This document shows positions 26,579 through 35,722 of a stretch of DNA of 64,000 nt, in pieces (the stretch's first letter is position 1; each line of letters opens with the position of its first letter). Made by a program: the position numbers and the translations under genes. The DNA comes from Muribaculaceae bacterium. Lineage in GTDB: Bacteria > Bacteroidota > Bacteroidia > Bacteroidales > Muribaculaceae. The DNA lies in contig JAFYYI010000034.1 in assembly GCA_017557665.1 (NCBI GenBank), positions 62,001 through 126,000 on the forward strand. The letters run 5' to 3'. The notes below the pieces were generated by a model, which saw only the letters and a program-made list of their open reading frames with translations, searched no databases and was not told the DNA's origin.

Positions 26579-27133
26579 ATGAAGAAATTATTGATTCCTT
26601 TTATCATAATTGCGGCAGTCGGGGCAACTGCTTCTTTTTCAGTTCAGTGTCATGCAGCTGAATCGGGGCAAGACATCTCGTCCCAGCCCTGCAAGACCTA
26701 TCAACTGAAAGGGTTCAGCGTAGACATTCCTGAAGAGTTTGTGAAATCAGAGGGCTGGAGCAGCGAAACGAACATGCGATTGAACAGCGGAGCCACTCAC
26801 ATGATGGAGGATGGCGAGGAATACAGTTCCAGCGCCACCATCGACGTCTATCAATTCGATGACCAGATTCAGGACTTGAACCAGTGCGCCATCACCATGA
26901 AATGCTCCCGTGAAGCGCTTGACGAGAAGTGTGATGATCCAATAGTTGCCGACAACACTATCCTGTTGCGCACATGCTATGACGTTGACGACGACATTGT
27001 CATCAATTGGCACTTCATGGTCAGGAATGATGACGGTCGACTTGCAGGAGGCGTCATTTCCTACCATGGCAAAGAAGCCAAGTACTATGATTGTATTGTA
27101 AAGCCCATTATCCAGTCCATTCAATTCAAATGA
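26579..27133 (+). CDS. Exported protein of unknown function (cluster gene 1)
   Basis: The 184-residue protein has a signal peptide (about 1-26, ending near CHAAES). The mature part is acidic, with three Cys (QPCKTY, NQCAITMKCS, EKCD) that could form disulfides, and a C-terminal hydrophobic strand IVKPIIQSIQF. The KTYQLKGFSVDIPEEF opening resembles the way small periplasmic beta-sandwich proteins begin, but I cannot name a family. It is the promoter-proximal gene of five; the next start lies one base after its stop, so translation is likely coupled. Confidence 0.7.
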   Translation: MKKLLIPFIIIAAVGATASFSVQCHAAESGQDISSQPCKTYQLKGFSVDIPEEFVKSEGWSSETNMRLNSGATHMMEDGEEYSSSATIDVYQFDDQIQDLNQCAITMKCSREALDEKCDDPIVADNTILLRTCYDVDDDIVINWHFMVRNDDGRLAGGVISYHGKEAKYYDCIVKPIIQSIQFK

Positions 27134-27134
27134 C

Positions 27135-28043
27135 ATGAAAAAGTTTCTGTTGAATATCATCTTATTGTGCTTGTGCACCAGTGCACAGGCACAAATGATT
27201 CATGAGTGGGATATGTATCGTGATGAAGAGACCGGAGTCATTTTCTATGTGATACTTGCCGGTAACGGAGACTTTATCACCTTGACCGACGAGAGCGGTA
27301 CAAACCGAATCAGCCTAAACAAAGTGTCAAAATTAAGCGAGGATTATACATTGGCACCCAGCAGGCACAACGATGAGCCGCCATTTGTGGGTGTCGAGTT
27401 CGGATGGCCCGTGAAGTGCGTCAGCCGTAACGGCATGGGTGTGCTCGAAGTGTACTCGCCAGAAGACGATCTGGTACACACATTGGTTGAGGTTTACACA
27501 CCAACAAACCTTCCCAATCGTGAATTTTACCACTTTGACCTGTCATTCATCAACGATGATGAGGATTACGTTGACATGATTTTTGTCAGGGGTTACGTGG
27601 GAGGTAATGAAAAACCGTGTGTGATATTTGAAGAAGAACTTTATCAAAGGCTTGATGAATTATCAGACTCCCCATATTCCATAGATTGGGTGGACGACAA
27701 GACCGACATCAACTTTGACAGCATCCCAGATCTGCAGATTTATCTCGGTTGCGACGCCAGTGGCCAGATGCCTAAGAACTACTATGCAGGTTATGTATGG
27801 GACAATGACATTAAGCATTTTGTCAAGGTCAATAATTATGACCTGATCAGCAATCCCGTTGTTGACCCCGACAGCCACACTATCAAAGGATCCGTCCGAA
27901 ACAACTTTAACCAACTGATTATCAAGTTCTATAAGTGGGAGGATGGTCAACTAAAACTCACTGATCAAATAACTAAACTCATTCCTATCCCTCTAAATAG
28001 CGACGAGAAATCATCAATTAATTATCAAAAAGTCCCGGAATGA
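27135..28043 (+). CDS. Exported protein, XAC2610-like C-terminal region (cluster gene 2)
   Basis: The 302-residue protein has a signal peptide (about 1-19, ending SAQAQ). The C-terminal half contains DKTDINFDSIPDLQIYLG (about 196-212), an EF-hand-like DxNxDxxxD loop, followed by a YAGYVWDNDIKHFVKV segment and a SNPVVDPDSHTIKGSVR block. That order resembles XAC2610-type periplasmic proteins, a group with members reported as effector or lysozyme inhibitors. The resemblance is by eye only. The N-terminal half (about 20-180) is unassigned. Tight spacing to both neighbours supports an operon. Confidence 0.7.
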   Translation: MKKFLLNIILLCLCTSAQAQMIHEWDMYRDEETGVIFYVILAGNGDFITLTDESGTNRISLNKVSKLSEDYTLAPSRHNDEPPFVGVEFGWPVKCVSRNGMGVLEVYSPEDDLVHTLVEVYTPTNLPNREFYHFDLSFINDDEDYVDMIFVRGYVGGNEKPCVIFEEELYQRLDELSDSPYSIDWVDDKTDINFDSIPDLQIYLGCDASGQMPKNYYAGYVWDNDIKHFVKVNNYDLISNPVVDPDSHTIKGSVRNNFNQLIIKFYKWEDGQLKLTDQITKLIPIPLNSDEKSSINYQKVPE

Positions 28044-28073
28044 GGGAACAAAAATGAATTAAACTATTTTGCT

Positions 28074-29480
28074 ATGATAAAGTATAAAAAAATCCTGTTT
28101 CTATTGACCATCGGCGTAATCACGCTGACGGCTAACGGCAAGTCCAGCGACAACCACGACCTGCCCCCGATGTTCCTGAACTACACCAGCCATGGAATGA
28201 AGCAGATGGTGTACTGGATTGACTATGACGAACCCGCAGCCGATGATAACAACCACGAGTCGTGGGTGCTGCAGCAGCGGGTACGCAAAAACCTGTCGAA
28301 ATACACCAATCTGGTGGGAAACGATAAAACTGTGCTGGGCGTGAAGTATGTCGACGAGCAACTCCTGGACCCCGACGGCGAGCCGCTCAGCCCGGGCATG
28401 CTGCATGGCGGGCTGGACATTCCCTCGCCCGGTGCCCGATTTGCGTTCAAGGGCCCCATCCCCGACGATGAGGAGTCGGTAGGCATGGTTGTGGTCACCG
28501 ACCAATACCTCAAGAGCCACAAACCCATGGAGATGATACCGGCCTCACTGGAGGAAGAAGTGCCCCTGCCGCCAGCCGTTGTCAAGCAAATGGAGAAAAA
28601 ATACGGCATGAAGGCTAGACGGTCGGTATTGGTGTGCACCGTCGGCAACCGCTACACCTATGGCATCATACAGTTCGAGGGCGAATACACGGGTCCTGAC
28701 TACACCAATGACCCGTACACCAAAAAGGCGCTGGCGCTGGAGGTCGTCACCGACGGCGACAAGGTCTATTCCTATCCCGTGATCGGGCGGCTCTACGATG
28801 ACGGTCCCACCTGGAACGCCGATGATGACGGGGAATACGTCACCAGCAACATCGCAGCGGCATTTGAGGGTCCGCAAGGCCCCGAATTTTGTTTCGTTCG
28901 CTGGGCTCCCGAGAGTGCCACCATGGGCATGCTGCGCATCAGTGACGGAGAACTCGTTCGCGAGACCTACGCATCCTACATCTCGCTGATTGACGAGGAG
29001 GCGCCGATGTGGAAAGCCGACATTGCAGAGATGCGACGCCAATATGTCGCCGAGGACCCGGGCGAGAACAAGAACGTGGAACTGACCAAGTGGGCCTACG
29101 TCTATATCGACTATGAGGGAACCCAAATCTGGATCAGTGACGAGCAGGAGGAGAACGGCGCGTTTTTCACCCGAGAAGACGGCGCATTCCATCTGATCAC
29201 GACGGTGCGTGCCGGCCTGAAGCCCTCGTTCCACAAGGATGCAAGAGGGAACTACCTGATGCTTCAAGGCCACTCCGGAGGACCGTCCTATTACTACGAG
29301 GTCTTCAAGTTGAGCGGAAACCGTGTCGTGGAGAAGTATGTAGAAATCGATGTGTATGCCGAAATCGAAAGTTGCTACCTCAACGGAGAGGAAATAAGCG
29401 CGAAACAGGGCGAAGCCTATAGGGAGGCCCTTCCCGAGGCCGAGGAGTATCACCTTGATTGGCAAATTATTAATGACTAA
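28074..29480 (+). CDS. Exported protein of unknown function (cluster gene 3)
   Basis: The 468-residue protein has a signal peptide (about 1-22). The mature part is acidic, with repeated short beta-strand patterns (YTYGIIQFEGEYTGPDY, YVYIDYEGTQIWISDEQ), suggesting a beta-propeller or tandem beta-sandwich. No catalytic motif is recognised. Its DNA is visibly richer in G and C than its neighbours, so it may have a different history. It starts 30 bases after gene 2 and ends 11 bases before gene 4. Confidence 0.7.
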   Translation: MIKYKKILFLLTIGVITLTANGKSSDNHDLPPMFLNYTSHGMKQMVYWIDYDEPAADDNNHESWVLQQRVRKNLSKYTNLVGNDKTVLGVKYVDEQLLDPDGEPLSPGMLHGGLDIPSPGARFAFKGPIPDDEESVGMVVVTDQYLKSHKPMEMIPASLEEEVPLPPAVVKQMEKKYGMKARRSVLVCTVGNRYTYGIIQFEGEYTGPDYTNDPYTKKALALEVVTDGDKVYSYPVIGRLYDDGPTWNADDDGEYVTSNIAAAFEGPQGPEFCFVRWAPESATMGMLRISDGELVRETYASYISLIDEEAPMWKADIAEMRRQYVAEDPGENKNVELTKWAYVYIDYEGTQIWISDEQEENGAFFTREDGAFHLITTVRAGLKPSFHKDARGNYLMLQGHSGGPSYYYEVFKLSGNRVVEKYVEIDVYAEIESCYLNGEEISAKQGEAYREALPEAEEYHLDWQIIND

Positions 29481-29491
29481 TATACAGAACT

Positions 29492-30688
29492 ATGAAAAGA
29501 TTGATTACAATGATGGCTTGCCTGCTGGCACTGATGATGATTGCTGAAGGCAAGACAACCCAAAAGCGCACACTGTCCGAAATCAATGCCGGATGGATGA
29601 ACAAGACCATCACCGTGAAAAAAGGCGGGGAAGCGCCTGATGTTATGCAACTGCTGAAAGCATTTCATGCTGTATGGCCGACCCAAGCAGGCGAATCGTT
29701 GATTGCCGAGGCTGGCGACAGACTATATGTCTCTAACGATGTTACAGAATGTGATGACTGTACAGGTCATACGTTTGTTGACTGCGAAGACTTGCACATT
29801 GCAAAGTATGATAACAGTCCATACGATTCACAGCGCCTTGACGCCCGCGCCTTTCAGCGAGATGAGGGCCACATTCTCTTTGCCATCTGCCTGTATGAAG
29901 GTTACTCAACACAGATGCCTGTATGCTGCTACTATGACTACAACCCGTCCACCAGGACGATGACGCCCGAGCAAGTGCCTTACAGCACGATACACCGCAA
30001 ATCGCCCGACTCGCAAATCTATTGCCACCTGGGTTACGGCTACGACCAGACGGTGATTGTGCAAGAGTCGTTACCTGAAGGCGGTGATTGGTATCACCAT
30101 TACGTCTATGACGGTAATATTCACATCTATAACCACTCGGGCGAAGATTCCTTTGACGACGAGGAAGAGGAAATGATGCTGGAATTGCCCGACGAGTCGG
30201 TCAAGAAAGATGAAACCGATGAGATGGAACTCTACCTGTCTCAAGCTTATGACGGGTCAAATGAGATTTCAGTGTGGTTAGTAGATAAAAGAACTGGCGA
30301 TATAACCCACGTGATGAGCACCAATAATGATGTTGAACCCAGATGGGAACAAATGTCAGAAGGACGCGGCGTCAATGTACCAATTGATGAAATAGCCATT
30401 GGAGATTGCTATAACTGCTTCTTCATTCCATGGAATCACAATTATATCTACATTGAAGGTTGTCCCGATGGCCGCAACATCTGGTCTTATGTCATCGACT
30501 ATAAGGATGAAGTGGGCTTTCAATTTCCATCCAACTCGGGTATTTACAAGATTGATCCGGAAAATAAAGTGTTGCACATGAGTTCTTACGAATACTATCC
30601 CGAAGGAGGTCGATACACAAGCGTGCGCACCTATACCATTGATGAATACCCTTCATATATCGGTGATGATTACATTATAGATGAATAA
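29492..30688 (+). CDS. Exported protein of unknown function (cluster gene 4)
   Basis: The 398-residue protein has a signal peptide (about 1-20). A CDDCTG motif near residues 82-88 and further Cys could bind metal or form disulfides. A strongly acidic stretch (DSFDDEEEEMMLELPDE, about 218-234) divides it into two beta-rich halves. Both halves repeat the pattern of a Tyr/Trp strand followed by a polar turn seen in cluster gene 3, so the two may be distant relatives. No family is recognised. Confidence 0.65.
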   Translation: MKRLITMMACLLALMMIAEGKTTQKRTLSEINAGWMNKTITVKKGGEAPDVMQLLKAFHAVWPTQAGESLIAEAGDRLYVSNDVTECDDCTGHTFVDCEDLHIAKYDNSPYDSQRLDARAFQRDEGHILFAICLYEGYSTQMPVCCYYDYNPSTRTMTPEQVPYSTIHRKSPDSQIYCHLGYGYDQTVIVQESLPEGGDWYHHYVYDGNIHIYNHSGEDSFDDEEEEMMLELPDESVKKDETDEMELYLSQAYDGSNEISVWLVDKRTGDITHVMSTNNDVEPRWEQMSEGRGVNVPIDEIAIGDCYNCFFIPWNHNYIYIEGCPDGRNIWSYVIDYKDEVGFQFPSNSGIYKIDPENKVLHMSSYEYYPEGGRYTSVRTYTIDEYPSYIGDDYIIDE

Positions 30689-30722
30689 CAAACAGAGTAT
30701 AACAATCCCAAAACGACAATAA

Positions 30723-31679
30723 ATGATGAAAAAGATTGCATTCACGCTGTTACTGCTCAGCACCCTGGCCATGCAGGCTCAGAGCATCAAAGACGGGAGC
30801 CAATGGTATAGTGGAACCCTTATCTTTGGCGCCCACCTGTATCAAGGCAAGAATATAGTGATCAATGCCACTGATGAGGGCGAAGAGATGGAATTCATGC
30901 TCGTTCCTGTGAAGGGAAAACCCGAGACTTATAGCATCGCCCATGGTCCAAACCAAGCCATGATGATATATGAAGAATGTAAGACAGCGAAACATGTCCA
31001 GCAAGAAGGACTGGATTTGATTTGCCTTTACAATCAGAACGGAGAACTCTACGCCATCTTCTCCAAGTTAACCGAGAGCGATGAGTGTAATCACCAACAA
31101 CTGAACATTAACCACTGGATGACCGCACTCAGGGGTCGTTACACCATGCAAGACGGCACCCAGGTGACTATTGACTGGACTAAAGCCAATGTGGGCGGCA
31201 CCTATATTCCCATCGAGCCTGTAACCTTTAACAGCTATATAACTGGTGTCATGAACTTTGACGGTGAAGGGACAGCATTGAACGGCACAATGGAAGTTAT
31301 TCAGACGATTGATGGTCTTGAACTTTATCCGGTTGCAATAGATGAATATGGATTCTCGCACCGGGTGAGTGAAATCGCGATCAAACTCACAGAATCGGAT
31401 CCTAACAACGGGCGATTTGATTTTGCCAACTACACGCAGCTTTACGGCAATGAGCTGAATACCTACACCCCGCAGATGCTACGGGTGATGCGCAACTCCA
31501 TTTTTGCCCACCACGGTTATGTGTTCCAGTCAGATGACTTGAAGGATTATTTCAGTCGTGAGCCATGGTACAAGCCTGCCAACAGTAACGAGAGCATGAA
31601 ACTCTCATTACTCGAGCAATTGAACGTCGACCTTATCAAGATGAGAGAGGCTGAGTTGAAAAAGGAGAACATTGAGTGA
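30723..31679 (+). CDS. Exported YARHG-domain protein (cluster gene 5)
   Basis: The 318-residue protein has a signal peptide (about 1-19) and a C-terminal YARHG domain (about 245-290; QMLRVMRNSIFAHHGYVF ... YFSREPWYKP), the small extracellular domain with conserved Arg-Asn, Ala-(R/H)-His-Gly and a final Trp-Tyr. The N-terminal 230 residues are beta-rich and unassigned. YARHG proteins are exported and thought to act at the envelope, but no activity is defined. It closes the cluster: behind it are a TCGGCC-TTGC-GGCCGA hairpin (about 31733-31748) and a repeat-rich spacer. Confidence 0.8.
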   Translation: MMKKIAFTLLLLSTLAMQAQSIKDGSQWYSGTLIFGAHLYQGKNIVINATDEGEEMEFMLVPVKGKPETYSIAHGPNQAMMIYEECKTAKHVQQEGLDLICLYNQNGELYAIFSKLTESDECNHQQLNINHWMTALRGRYTMQDGTQVTIDWTKANVGGTYIPIEPVTFNSYITGVMNFDGEGTALNGTMEVIQTIDGLELYPVAIDEYGFSHRVSEIAIKLTESDPNNGRFDFANYTQLYGNELNTYTPQMLRVMRNSIFAHHGYVFQSDDLKDYFSREPWYKPANSNESMKLSLLEQLNVDLIKMREAELKKENIE

Positions 31680-31845
31680 CCGATAAAATGGGCTGTGGAG
31701 GCTGGGATAATGTTACGCCTCTGGATTATTAATCGGCCTTGCGGCCGAGAAATTCAACAAATTAATCATTACCTAATATTTAATAAATATTTGTTTGATG
31801 TCCCGTGCACCAGCACGGTTCTACAGCCGAGTCACTATCATGACC
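31680..31845. other. Spacer with small hairpins, no gene seen
   Basis: This stretch before the tandem repeat has two small GC palindromes (TCGGCC-TTGC-GGCCGA and CCGTGC-ACCA-GCACGG) and AT-rich DNA. Neither hairpin has a T tail, so a terminator for the exported cluster is not clear. No reading frame looks real. Confidence 0.6.
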
Positions 31846-32060
31846 GGCGAAGATAGGTGGAGCCTCAACAATGCTCAAATAAAATTTGGCATTGTCTTCG
31901 GCTTGCACTTCGTTGCCTTGCGGCGAAGATAGGCGGCGCCTCAACAATGCTCAAATAAAATTTGGCATTGTCTTCGGCTTGCACTTCGTTGCCTTGCGGC
32001 GAAGATAGGCGGCGCCTCAACAATGCTCAAATAAAATTTGGCATTGTCTTCGGCTTGCAC
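31846..32060. repeat. 76-bp tandem repeat ending in the uvrD promoter
   Basis: Two full 76-base units (31846-31921 and 31922-31997) and a third 63-base unit (31998-32060) are nearly identical; only two bases differ between units 1 and 2. Each has nested inverted repeats: CGAAGA with TCTTCG, and CAATGC with GCATTG around an AATAAAATTT centre. In the third unit CTTGCACTTCGTTGCC is replaced by CTTGCACTATCTTTG, so the last unit turns into the -7 box of uvrD. Confidence 0.9.
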
Positions 32061-32068
32061 TATCTTTG
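32049..32068 (+). promoter_or_regulatory. Extended promoter of uvrD
   Basis: TTCGGCTTGCACTATCTTTG carries the -7 box TATCTTTG (32061-32068). The uvrD ATG is at 32074, so transcription would start at or within a few bases of it. Same 20-base pattern as at mutS2, gpmI and the ADP-ribosylglycohydrolase gene. Confidence 0.8.
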
Positions 32069-32073
32069 TAGGC

Positions 32074-34491
32074 ATGAAAAACAACGAGGACTACTTGGAG
32101 AAACTTAACGAGCAGCAACGGGCGGCCGTCGAGTATTGCGACGGTCCCCAACTGGTAATTGCCGGTGCCGGGTCGGGTAAAACGCGCGTGCTGACTTATA
32201 AAATCGTGCACCTGCTGCGTCAAGGTTACGAGCCGTGGCGCATCATGGCGTTGACGTTCACCAACAAGGCCGCACGTGAGATGCGCGAGCGCATCGAGCC
32301 GTTGGCAGGTCCCGATGTTGCCGCCCAGTTGTGGATGGGCACCTTCCACTCCATTTTCTCGAGACTGCTGCGCCGCAACGCCGAGCGCATCGGGTTCAAA
32401 GCGGATTTCACCATCTATGACCAAAGTGATTCCCGCTCGTTGATTAAGCTTATCATCAAGGACATGAGCCTGGATGACAAGCTATACAAACCGGCAGCGC
32501 TGCAAACTCAAATCAGCAACGCTAAGAATGCGCTGATCACTCCTGAGGACTACGCCCACAATCAATCACTCATCAATGCCGACAATGATGCTATGCGCCC
32601 CGAGACGGCTAACATCTATAAAGCCTATTGGAACAGGTGCCGCATCGCCGGTGCAATGGACTTTGACGACCTGTTGCTGTACACCAATATCCTGTTACGG
32701 GATAACCCCGACGTGCTGGAGCAATACCAGGATTTCTTCAGGTACATTCTTGTTGACGAGTATCAGGACACCAACTTCTCGCAACACTTGATTGTGCATC
32801 AGTTGAGCAAGAAATACAATCGATTGTGCGTCGTTGGTGACGATGCCCAGAGCATCTACAGTTTTCGTGGCGCCAATATCGACAACATTCTGCGACTGCA
32901 GCGCTTCTATCCCGAAATCAAGACCTTCAAACTGGAACGCAACTACCGCTCTACCCAAACCATCACCGATGCCGCCAACAGCCTCATTGAGAAGAACAGG
33001 GGACAGATTGCCAAGCATCTGTTCAGCAAGAATGCCGTGGGTGATAGGATTCCAGTCATCAAGTGTTACAGCGACTACGAGGAAGCCTATGTTGTCGCCA
33101 ACCAGATTGCCTCATTGAAGGCCCGTCAAGGCGACAGCTACGAGGACTATGCCGTGCTGTATCGTACCAACGCCCAGTCGCGCCTGCTTGAAGAAGCGTT
33201 GAGTAACGGTGGACGTCGCGACAAGCATGGTAACATGCGGAGCGCCATCCCTTACCGCATCTACGGCGGCCTGTCGTTCTACCAGCGCAAGGAAGTGAAA
33301 GACGCCATCTGTTACTTCAGGCTCATCATCAACACTGATGATGACGAAGCCCTGCGCCGTGTCATCAACTACCCTACCCGAGGCATCGGAGACACCACAG
33401 TGGGAAAAATCAACCACTGTGCCACCGAGAATGGTGTGAGCATGTGGCAAGTCATCAATAACGCCGAGCACTACGGCCTCAACGTGAACCGCGGCACGCT
33501 CACCAAGCTTGAAGGGTTCTCCGCACTGATGAAAGGTCTCATCGATCTGAACCAGAACGGAGAAGACGCCTTGACGGTCGCCAAGGAAGCCATTCAACGC
33601 ACTCGCATCATGAGCGTGCTCTTGGGCGACAACACCCCTGAGAACATCAGCCGCATCGAAAACCTCGAGGAGTTGATGAACGCCGTGAATGATTTCCAGC
33701 AGATGAAAAAGGAAAGCGGTGACGAGCATTGCCAAATCGGAGACTTCCTGGCCGAGACATCACTGCTGACCGACCAAGACATGACCGACCCCGATGGCGA
33801 GAAGGTCACCCTGATGACCGTCCATGCCGCCAAGGGCCTGGAGTTCAGGAACGTCATCATCGTTGGCGTAGAAGAAGACCTGTTCCCCAGCGCCATGAGT
33901 GCCGGCTCCATGTATCAAATCGAGGAGGAGCGCCGACTGCTCTACGTTGCCATCACACGTGCCGAGGTGAACTGCGTGATCACCTATGCCACATCGCGCT
34001 ACCATAACGGACAGACCAAGAGCTGTGTCATCAGCCGTTTCCTGAAGGACATCGCACCCGAATACCTGATGATGGACAGCACCAACTCGGCTGAAGCGCC
34101 GTCGCGCAAACGCTCCCGTTGGGACGACGATGACGACATCGACGCCATGCGTGATGAGTGGAACAACATCTCGCCTCGACGGACGACACCATCCAGAAAG
34201 ATTGAGACAACGCCCAGGCCCGCAAAAACGACGCCCTCGCGTCCATCTGCGCCAATCCCCTCGCGCCCATCGGCTACCACTCCTCCTGCATCAGGTGGCG
34301 GCAACGGCAATTTCACCATTCACACTGCCGATGAGTTGCAACAGGGTAGCCGGATTCTGCATCAGCGCTTCGGTCGCGGCACAGTAACAGCTATCGACAC
34401 CAGTGGCAGCGACGCCAAGATAGATGTTGAATTCAATGACGGGCAGACCAGGAAGCTGTTGCTGAAATTCGCCAAATTTGAAATCCTTTAG
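32074..34491 (+). CDS. UvrD/PcrA family ATP-dependent DNA helicase
   Basis: The 805-residue SF1A helicase unwinds DNA 3' to 5' in nucleotide excision and mismatch repair and clears recombinase. Its motifs are all present: Q motif LNEQQRAAVE, Walker A GAGSGKT (31-37), DEYQDTN, QSIYSFRGA, TVHAAKGLEF and LLYVAITRA. After residue 690 a low-complexity Thr/Pro/Ser/Arg linker leads to a C-terminal beta module (GSRILHQRFGRGTVTAI) of the UvrD tudor type that binds RNA polymerase. The frame is open 12 codons upstream, but those codons lie inside the promoter; ATG 32074 (MKNNEDYLEKLN) fits the family and implies a leaderless mRNA. nspC follows 15 bases later. Confidence 0.95.
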   Translation: MKNNEDYLEKLNEQQRAAVEYCDGPQLVIAGAGSGKTRVLTYKIVHLLRQGYEPWRIMALTFTNKAAREMRERIEPLAGPDVAAQLWMGTFHSIFSRLLRRNAERIGFKADFTIYDQSDSRSLIKLIIKDMSLDDKLYKPAALQTQISNAKNALITPEDYAHNQSLINADNDAMRPETANIYKAYWNRCRIAGAMDFDDLLLYTNILLRDNPDVLEQYQDFFRYILVDEYQDTNFSQHLIVHQLSKKYNRLCVVGDDAQSIYSFRGANIDNILRLQRFYPEIKTFKLERNYRSTQTITDAANSLIEKNRGQIAKHLFSKNAVGDRIPVIKCYSDYEEAYVVANQIASLKARQGDSYEDYAVLYRTNAQSRLLEEALSNGGRRDKHGNMRSAIPYRIYGGLSFYQRKEVKDAICYFRLIINTDDDEALRRVINYPTRGIGDTTVGKINHCATENGVSMWQVINNAEHYGLNVNRGTLTKLEGFSALMKGLIDLNQNGEDALTVAKEAIQRTRIMSVLLGDNTPENISRIENLEELMNAVNDFQQMKKESGDEHCQIGDFLAETSLLTDQDMTDPDGEKVTLMTVHAAKGLEFRNVIIVGVEEDLFPSAMSAGSMYQIEEERRLLYVAITRAEVNCVITYATSRYHNGQTKSCVISRFLKDIAPEYLMMDSTNSAEAPSRKRSRWDDDDDIDAMRDEWNNISPRRTTPSRKIETTPRPAKTTPSRPSAPIPSRPSATTPPASGGGNGNFTIHTADELQQGSRILHQRFGRGTVTAIDTSGSDAKIDVEFNDGQTRKLLLKFAKFEIL

Positions 34492-34506
34492 AACCACAAT
34501 ATCACA

Positions 34507-35652
34507 ATGGAAGAATACAAGACCCCTTATTATATAGTGTATGAGGAGAAGTTGCGCAAGAACATCGAGTTGATTACCGGTGTAGCACAGCGCACGGGTG
34601 TGGATATCATCATGGCATTCAAGGCCAACGCCCTGTGGCGCACTTTTGACGTGTTCAGGGAATATGGCATCGAGTCCACTGCCAGCTCGGTGAACGAAAT
34701 GCTGCTGGCCAATGATGAACTGAAGTGCCGCACCCACACCTACTGTCCCGCCTATACCGACGAGACCATCGATGCCTATATCGCCGGCAGCTCGCACATC
34801 ACCTTCAACTCGATTGAGCAGTACCTGCGTTTTGCCGACCGGGTGAACCAGCACAATATCGACTGGCCGGGTGAACAAGTGAGTTGTGGCCTGCGAGTAA
34901 ACCCCATGTGCTCGGTCATCGAGACCGACATCTACAACCCTTGCTGCCCCGGGTCACGCTTCGGAGTGCTGGCAAGCGACCTCAAGGAGTTACCCGAAGG
35001 CATTGAGGGCTTCCACTTCCATGCCCTGTGCGAAAGCACGAGTTTTGACTTGGAAAAAGTGCTCCTGGCCTTGAAACAGCAATTTGGAGCATACTTGCCT
35101 CGCCTGAAATGGCTCAATATGGGTGGCGGCCACCTGATGACCCGCAAAGGCTACAACATCGGCCACTTGGAACAGGTGTTGGGTGCATTCCAGGGCGCCT
35201 ACCCCAACCTGCAACTCATTCTGGAACCCGGCAGCGCCTGGTGCTGGCAGACAGGAGACTTGGAGTCAACGGTGGTGGATGTCGTGAGCAACAGCGGCAT
35301 CAGCACGGCAATTATGGACGTCTCATTCGCCTGTCACATGCCTGACTGCCTGGAGATGCCTTACAAGCCCAAAATCACACAAGCCCTCGACGAGGTGGAC
35401 ACGACAAAGCCGACCTACCGCATGGGCGGCAACTCTTGCCTGAGTGGAGACTATGTGGGAGACTGGAGTTTTGAGAAGCCGTTGAAGCGTGGCGACCGCA
35501 TCACCTTTGAGGACATGAACCATTACACGACCGTCAAGACCAACATGTTCAACGGCATCCAACACCCGTCAATCCTGTACAAGCGGATGGACGGGACCAT
35601 AGAGGTGCTGCGGGAATTTGATTATATTGACTACAAGACGAGGATGAGCTGA
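34507..35652 (+). CDS. nspC: Carboxynorspermidine decarboxylase
   Basis: The 381-residue PLP enzyme of the alanine-racemase fold decarboxylates carboxynorspermidine or carboxyspermidine, the last step of the alternative spermidine pathway in Bacteroidetes. The PLP Lys is in the N-terminal block (DIIMAFKANAL, Lys about 39). Family motifs include FNSIEQ, GLRVNPM, GSRFGVL, FHFHALCES and NMGGGHLMTRKGY, and the C-terminal PTYRMGGNSCLSGDYVGDW with the catalytic Cys. It lies 15 bases after uvrD and probably shares its transcript. The partner dehydrogenase is not in this window. Confidence 0.93.
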   Translation: MEEYKTPYYIVYEEKLRKNIELITGVAQRTGVDIIMAFKANALWRTFDVFREYGIESTASSVNEMLLANDELKCRTHTYCPAYTDETIDAYIAGSSHITFNSIEQYLRFADRVNQHNIDWPGEQVSCGLRVNPMCSVIETDIYNPCCPGSRFGVLASDLKELPEGIEGFHFHALCESTSFDLEKVLLALKQQFGAYLPRLKWLNMGGGHLMTRKGYNIGHLEQVLGAFQGAYPNLQLILEPGSAWCWQTGDLESTVVDVVSNSGISTAIMDVSFACHMPDCLEMPYKPKITQALDEVDTTKPTYRMGGNSCLSGDYVGDWSFEKPLKRGDRITFEDMNHYTTVKTNMFNGIQHPSILYKRMDGTIEVLREFDYIDYKTRMS

Positions 35653-35672
35653 GCCAGCTGGGGGCTAAATGT

Positions 35673-35714
35673 TCTAGATAGTCTAGATATTCTAGACGTT
35701 CTAGATGGTCTAGA
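35673..35714. repeat. Five TCTAGA hexamers at exact 9-bp spacing
   Basis: The palindrome TCTAGA begins at 35673, 35682, 35691, 35700 and 35709, each followed by a variable trinucleotide (TAG, TAT, CGT, TGG). The array fills the 70-base gap between the convergent ends of nspC and the T9SS plug gene. No terminator hairpin is seen there. Confidence 0.9.
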
Positions 35715-35722
35715 AACTCGAA

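Noticed and set aside
32038..32073. Upstream extension of uvrD
   Set aside because: The extra codons lie within the promoter and the repeat array, so they are not translated.
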